DNA of 64,000 nt from an uncultured Pseudoxanthomonas sp. GTDB taxonomy: Bacteria > Pseudomonadota > Gammaproteobacteria > Xanthomonadales > Xanthomonadaceae. The notes under the pieces were generated by a model, which saw nothing but the letters and a program-made list of their open reading frames with translations, was not told where the DNA came from and did not search any database. The position numbers were made by a program, and so were the translations under genes. The stretch's first letter is position 1. Each line of letters starts with the position of its first letter. The DNA lies in assembly GCA_946886405.1 (NCBI GenBank), contig CAMPIO010000006.1:1-64000 (forward strand), given 5' to 3'. This document shows, piece by piece, positions 62,860-64,000 of the stretch.

Positions 62860-63393
62860 TCACTTTGCGGCCGGGGCCTCTGGCGCGGCGGGCAAGACCA
62901 GGCCCAGGTAAGGCGATGGCGGCGTCTGTCCAGGCGGCAAGGCTTCCGGTGCCGGCTGGCCTGCGGCACCCAGGGCATGCACGAAGCGGTAGATCGCGCG
63001 CCGGTCGTCTTCGCTCATGGCGCGCACGGCGAAGTCCGGCATCATCGGGCGGGTGCGCAGGGTGGCGCTGTATTCCATCCACTGCGCTTCGGTCAGCTGC
63101 TGCATGCGCAGGCGCAGATTGCTGGGGTACGTGGTGCCCCAGGGACCGTGGAAGCCCATCGGCGACCCGATCAGCCAGGTGTCCCGGGCGACGTTGCCGC
63201 CGGACTCCGCATAACCCGGTGTGTGGCAGTCGTTGCAGCCGGCGATGCGGACCAGATACTCGCCCCGCGCCATCAGGGAGGCATCGCTCGACGGCGCGGG
63301 CGCACTTGGCGTGACGGCGCGGTCGGCCTGCGGCTGGCACGCGGCCAGCGCCAGCGCGAGAACGGGAAGCAGCACGGGACGCATCGGATGCAT
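62860..63393 (-). CDS. Monoheme cytochrome c lipoprotein
   Basis: 177 residues with a lipoprotein signal (lipobox LALAAC, Cys19) and one heme site CNDCH (C53, C56, H57). A conserved WGTTYPSNL and TLRTRPMMPDFAVRAMSEDDRRAIYRFVHALG follow; a distal Met is probably in RPMMPDF. It resembles diheme/monoheme cytochromes used by periplasmic dehydrogenases. The start may be ATG 63393 or 63384. No partner dehydrogenase is adjacent. Confidence 0.88.
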   Translation of the reverse strand: MHPMRPVLLPVLALALAACQPQADRAVTPSAPAPSSDASLMARGEYLVRIAGCNDCHTPGYAESGGNVARDTWLIGSPMGFHGPWGTTYPSNLRLRMQQLTEAQWMEYSATLRTRPMMPDFAVRAMSEDDRRAIYRFVHALGAAGQPAPEALPPGQTPPSPYLGLVLPAAPEAPAAK

Positions 63394-63541
63394 GGCGAAG
63401 GCTCTGCAGAGGGGACGGGGTTTCGAACGCACCGTCCAGCGGGGACCGGCCATGGAATGTGTGGCATGTCCAGGCCGTGGATTTGGGAATCCTGCGGGCT
63501 TGGGGGAGAATCGTGCCTCTACCTCCCCCTTTGGACGCCGC

Positions 63542-64000
63542 ATGCCCCGCAAGATCGAAGCCCGCCAATCCGACATCCACGGCAACGGCGTGTTCGCCAT
63601 CGCCCCGATCGAGAAGGGCGAGCGCGTGGTGGAGTACAAGGGCAAGCGTCGCACCCACGACGAAGTGGATGAAGACGACACGGGCGATGCCGATTCCGGC
63701 CACACCTTCCTGTTCACGCTCAACGACGACTACGTCATCGACGCCAACCACAAGGGCAACAAGGCGCGCTGGATCAACCACAGCTGCGACCCGAACTGCG
63801 AGGCGGTCATCGAGGAGCATGACGGCAAGAACCGCAAGAAGGACAAGGTCTTCATCGAGGCCCTCCGCGCCATCAAGCCCGGCGAGGAGCTGACCTACAA
63901 CTACGGCATCACGCTCGCCGAGCCGCATACGGCCCGCCTGAAGAAGATCTGGGCCTGCCGCTGCGGCAGCAAGAAGTGCACGGGCACCATGCTGCAGCCC
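63542..64000 (+). CDS. SET-domain protein (3' end outside window)
   Basis: 153 residues visible. A SET lysine-methyltransferase fold: IHGNGVFAIAPIEKGERVVEY, then ARWINHSCDPNCEA, GEELTYNYGI and a post-SET cysteine cluster CRCGSKKCTG. These match S-adenosylmethionine and active-site motifs of eukaryote-like SET proteins that are also widespread in bacteria. ATG 63542 is the only sensible start. The substrate protein is unknown; the gene continues past base 64000. Confidence 0.88.
   Translation, partial: MPRKIEARQSDIHGNGVFAIAPIEKGERVVEYKGKRRTHDEVDEDDTGDADSGHTFLFTLNDDYVIDANHKGNKARWINHSCDPNCEAVIEEHDGKNRKKDKVFIEALRAIKPGEELTYNYGITLAEPHTARLKKIWACRCGSKKCTGTMLQP

Overview
The window is chromosomal DNA of a GC-rich gammaproteobacterium of the Xanthomonadaceae/Lysobacteraceae; Pseudoxanthomonas or a close relative fits best, but this is judged from protein character and gene order and was not checked against a database. 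Pointers are the order kdsD-kdsC-lptC-lptA-lptB-rpoN-hpf-hprK-rapZ-EIIA-HPr-ptsI-mgtE, the bifunctional ManC/XanB, GTAG-type palindromic intergenic repeats, and many TonB/iron genes. No rRNA, tRNA, prophage, insertion sequence or CRISPR array was seen. Nearly all of the sequence is coding and genes are tightly packed, often with 4-base ATGA or GTGA overlaps.

Layout. 1-2.1 kb: twitching ATPases pilT (cut by the window edge) and pilU. 2.1-3.3 kb: an accessory patch with a structured intergenic region carrying a 21-bp tandem repeat, two uncharacterised small genes and a REP-like inverted repeat. 3.3-13.6 kb: mostly housekeeping genes (acyl-CoA transferase, tag, algH, ruvX, pyrB, a diguanylate cyclase, a lipoprotein esterase, a periplasm-targeted ATP-dependent DNA ligase, a cold-shock/DUF1294 protein, mgtE). 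13.8-23.9 kb: one long minus-strand cluster joining lipopolysaccharide supply (KdsD, KdsC, LptCAB), sigma-54, HPF, and a regulatory phosphotransferase chain (HprK, RapZ, EIIA, HPr, EI) with no sugar permease. 24-32.8 kb: ibaG, murA, two DUF3108 proteins, purN, purM, a DUF2066 protein, an AI-2E family protein and hda. 32.8-35.1 kb: a sigma/anti-sigma pair followed by two related exported proteins of unknown function. 35.1-41.5 kb: the murU-amgK cell-wall recycling pair, manC, a CadC-like TPR regulator, a beta-lactamase-fold hydrolase and a GlsB-like membrane protein. 41.7-44.7 kb: an M20 peptidase, a ComEA-like protein and a HutD-family protein.

44.7-56.1 kb is the most distinctive part. It is a single-direction block of iron-acquisition genes with three Fur-box-like sites. 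It holds two TonB-dependent receptors, each preceded by a small exported or anchored protein with the same proline-rich C-terminal motif. It also holds a PiuC-type dioxygenase and a five-gene module (PepSY membrane protein, DUF2271, DUF4198, ApbE flavin transferase, membrane-anchored flavodoxin/FAD reductase). The DUF2271 protein carries a DGVTGPT motif resembling the ApbE flavinylation consensus. I infer an NADPH-driven, flavin-based extracytoplasmic iron or siderophore reduction chain.

56.1-62.6 kb is the suf iron-sulfur operon (Rrf2 regulator, sufB, sufC, sufD, sufS) with a GNAT gene and a Rieske protein at its end. A clear promoter overlaps a palindrome upstream of the regulator. The window closes with a one-TM protein, a cytochrome c lipoprotein and a SET-domain protein cut by the edge.
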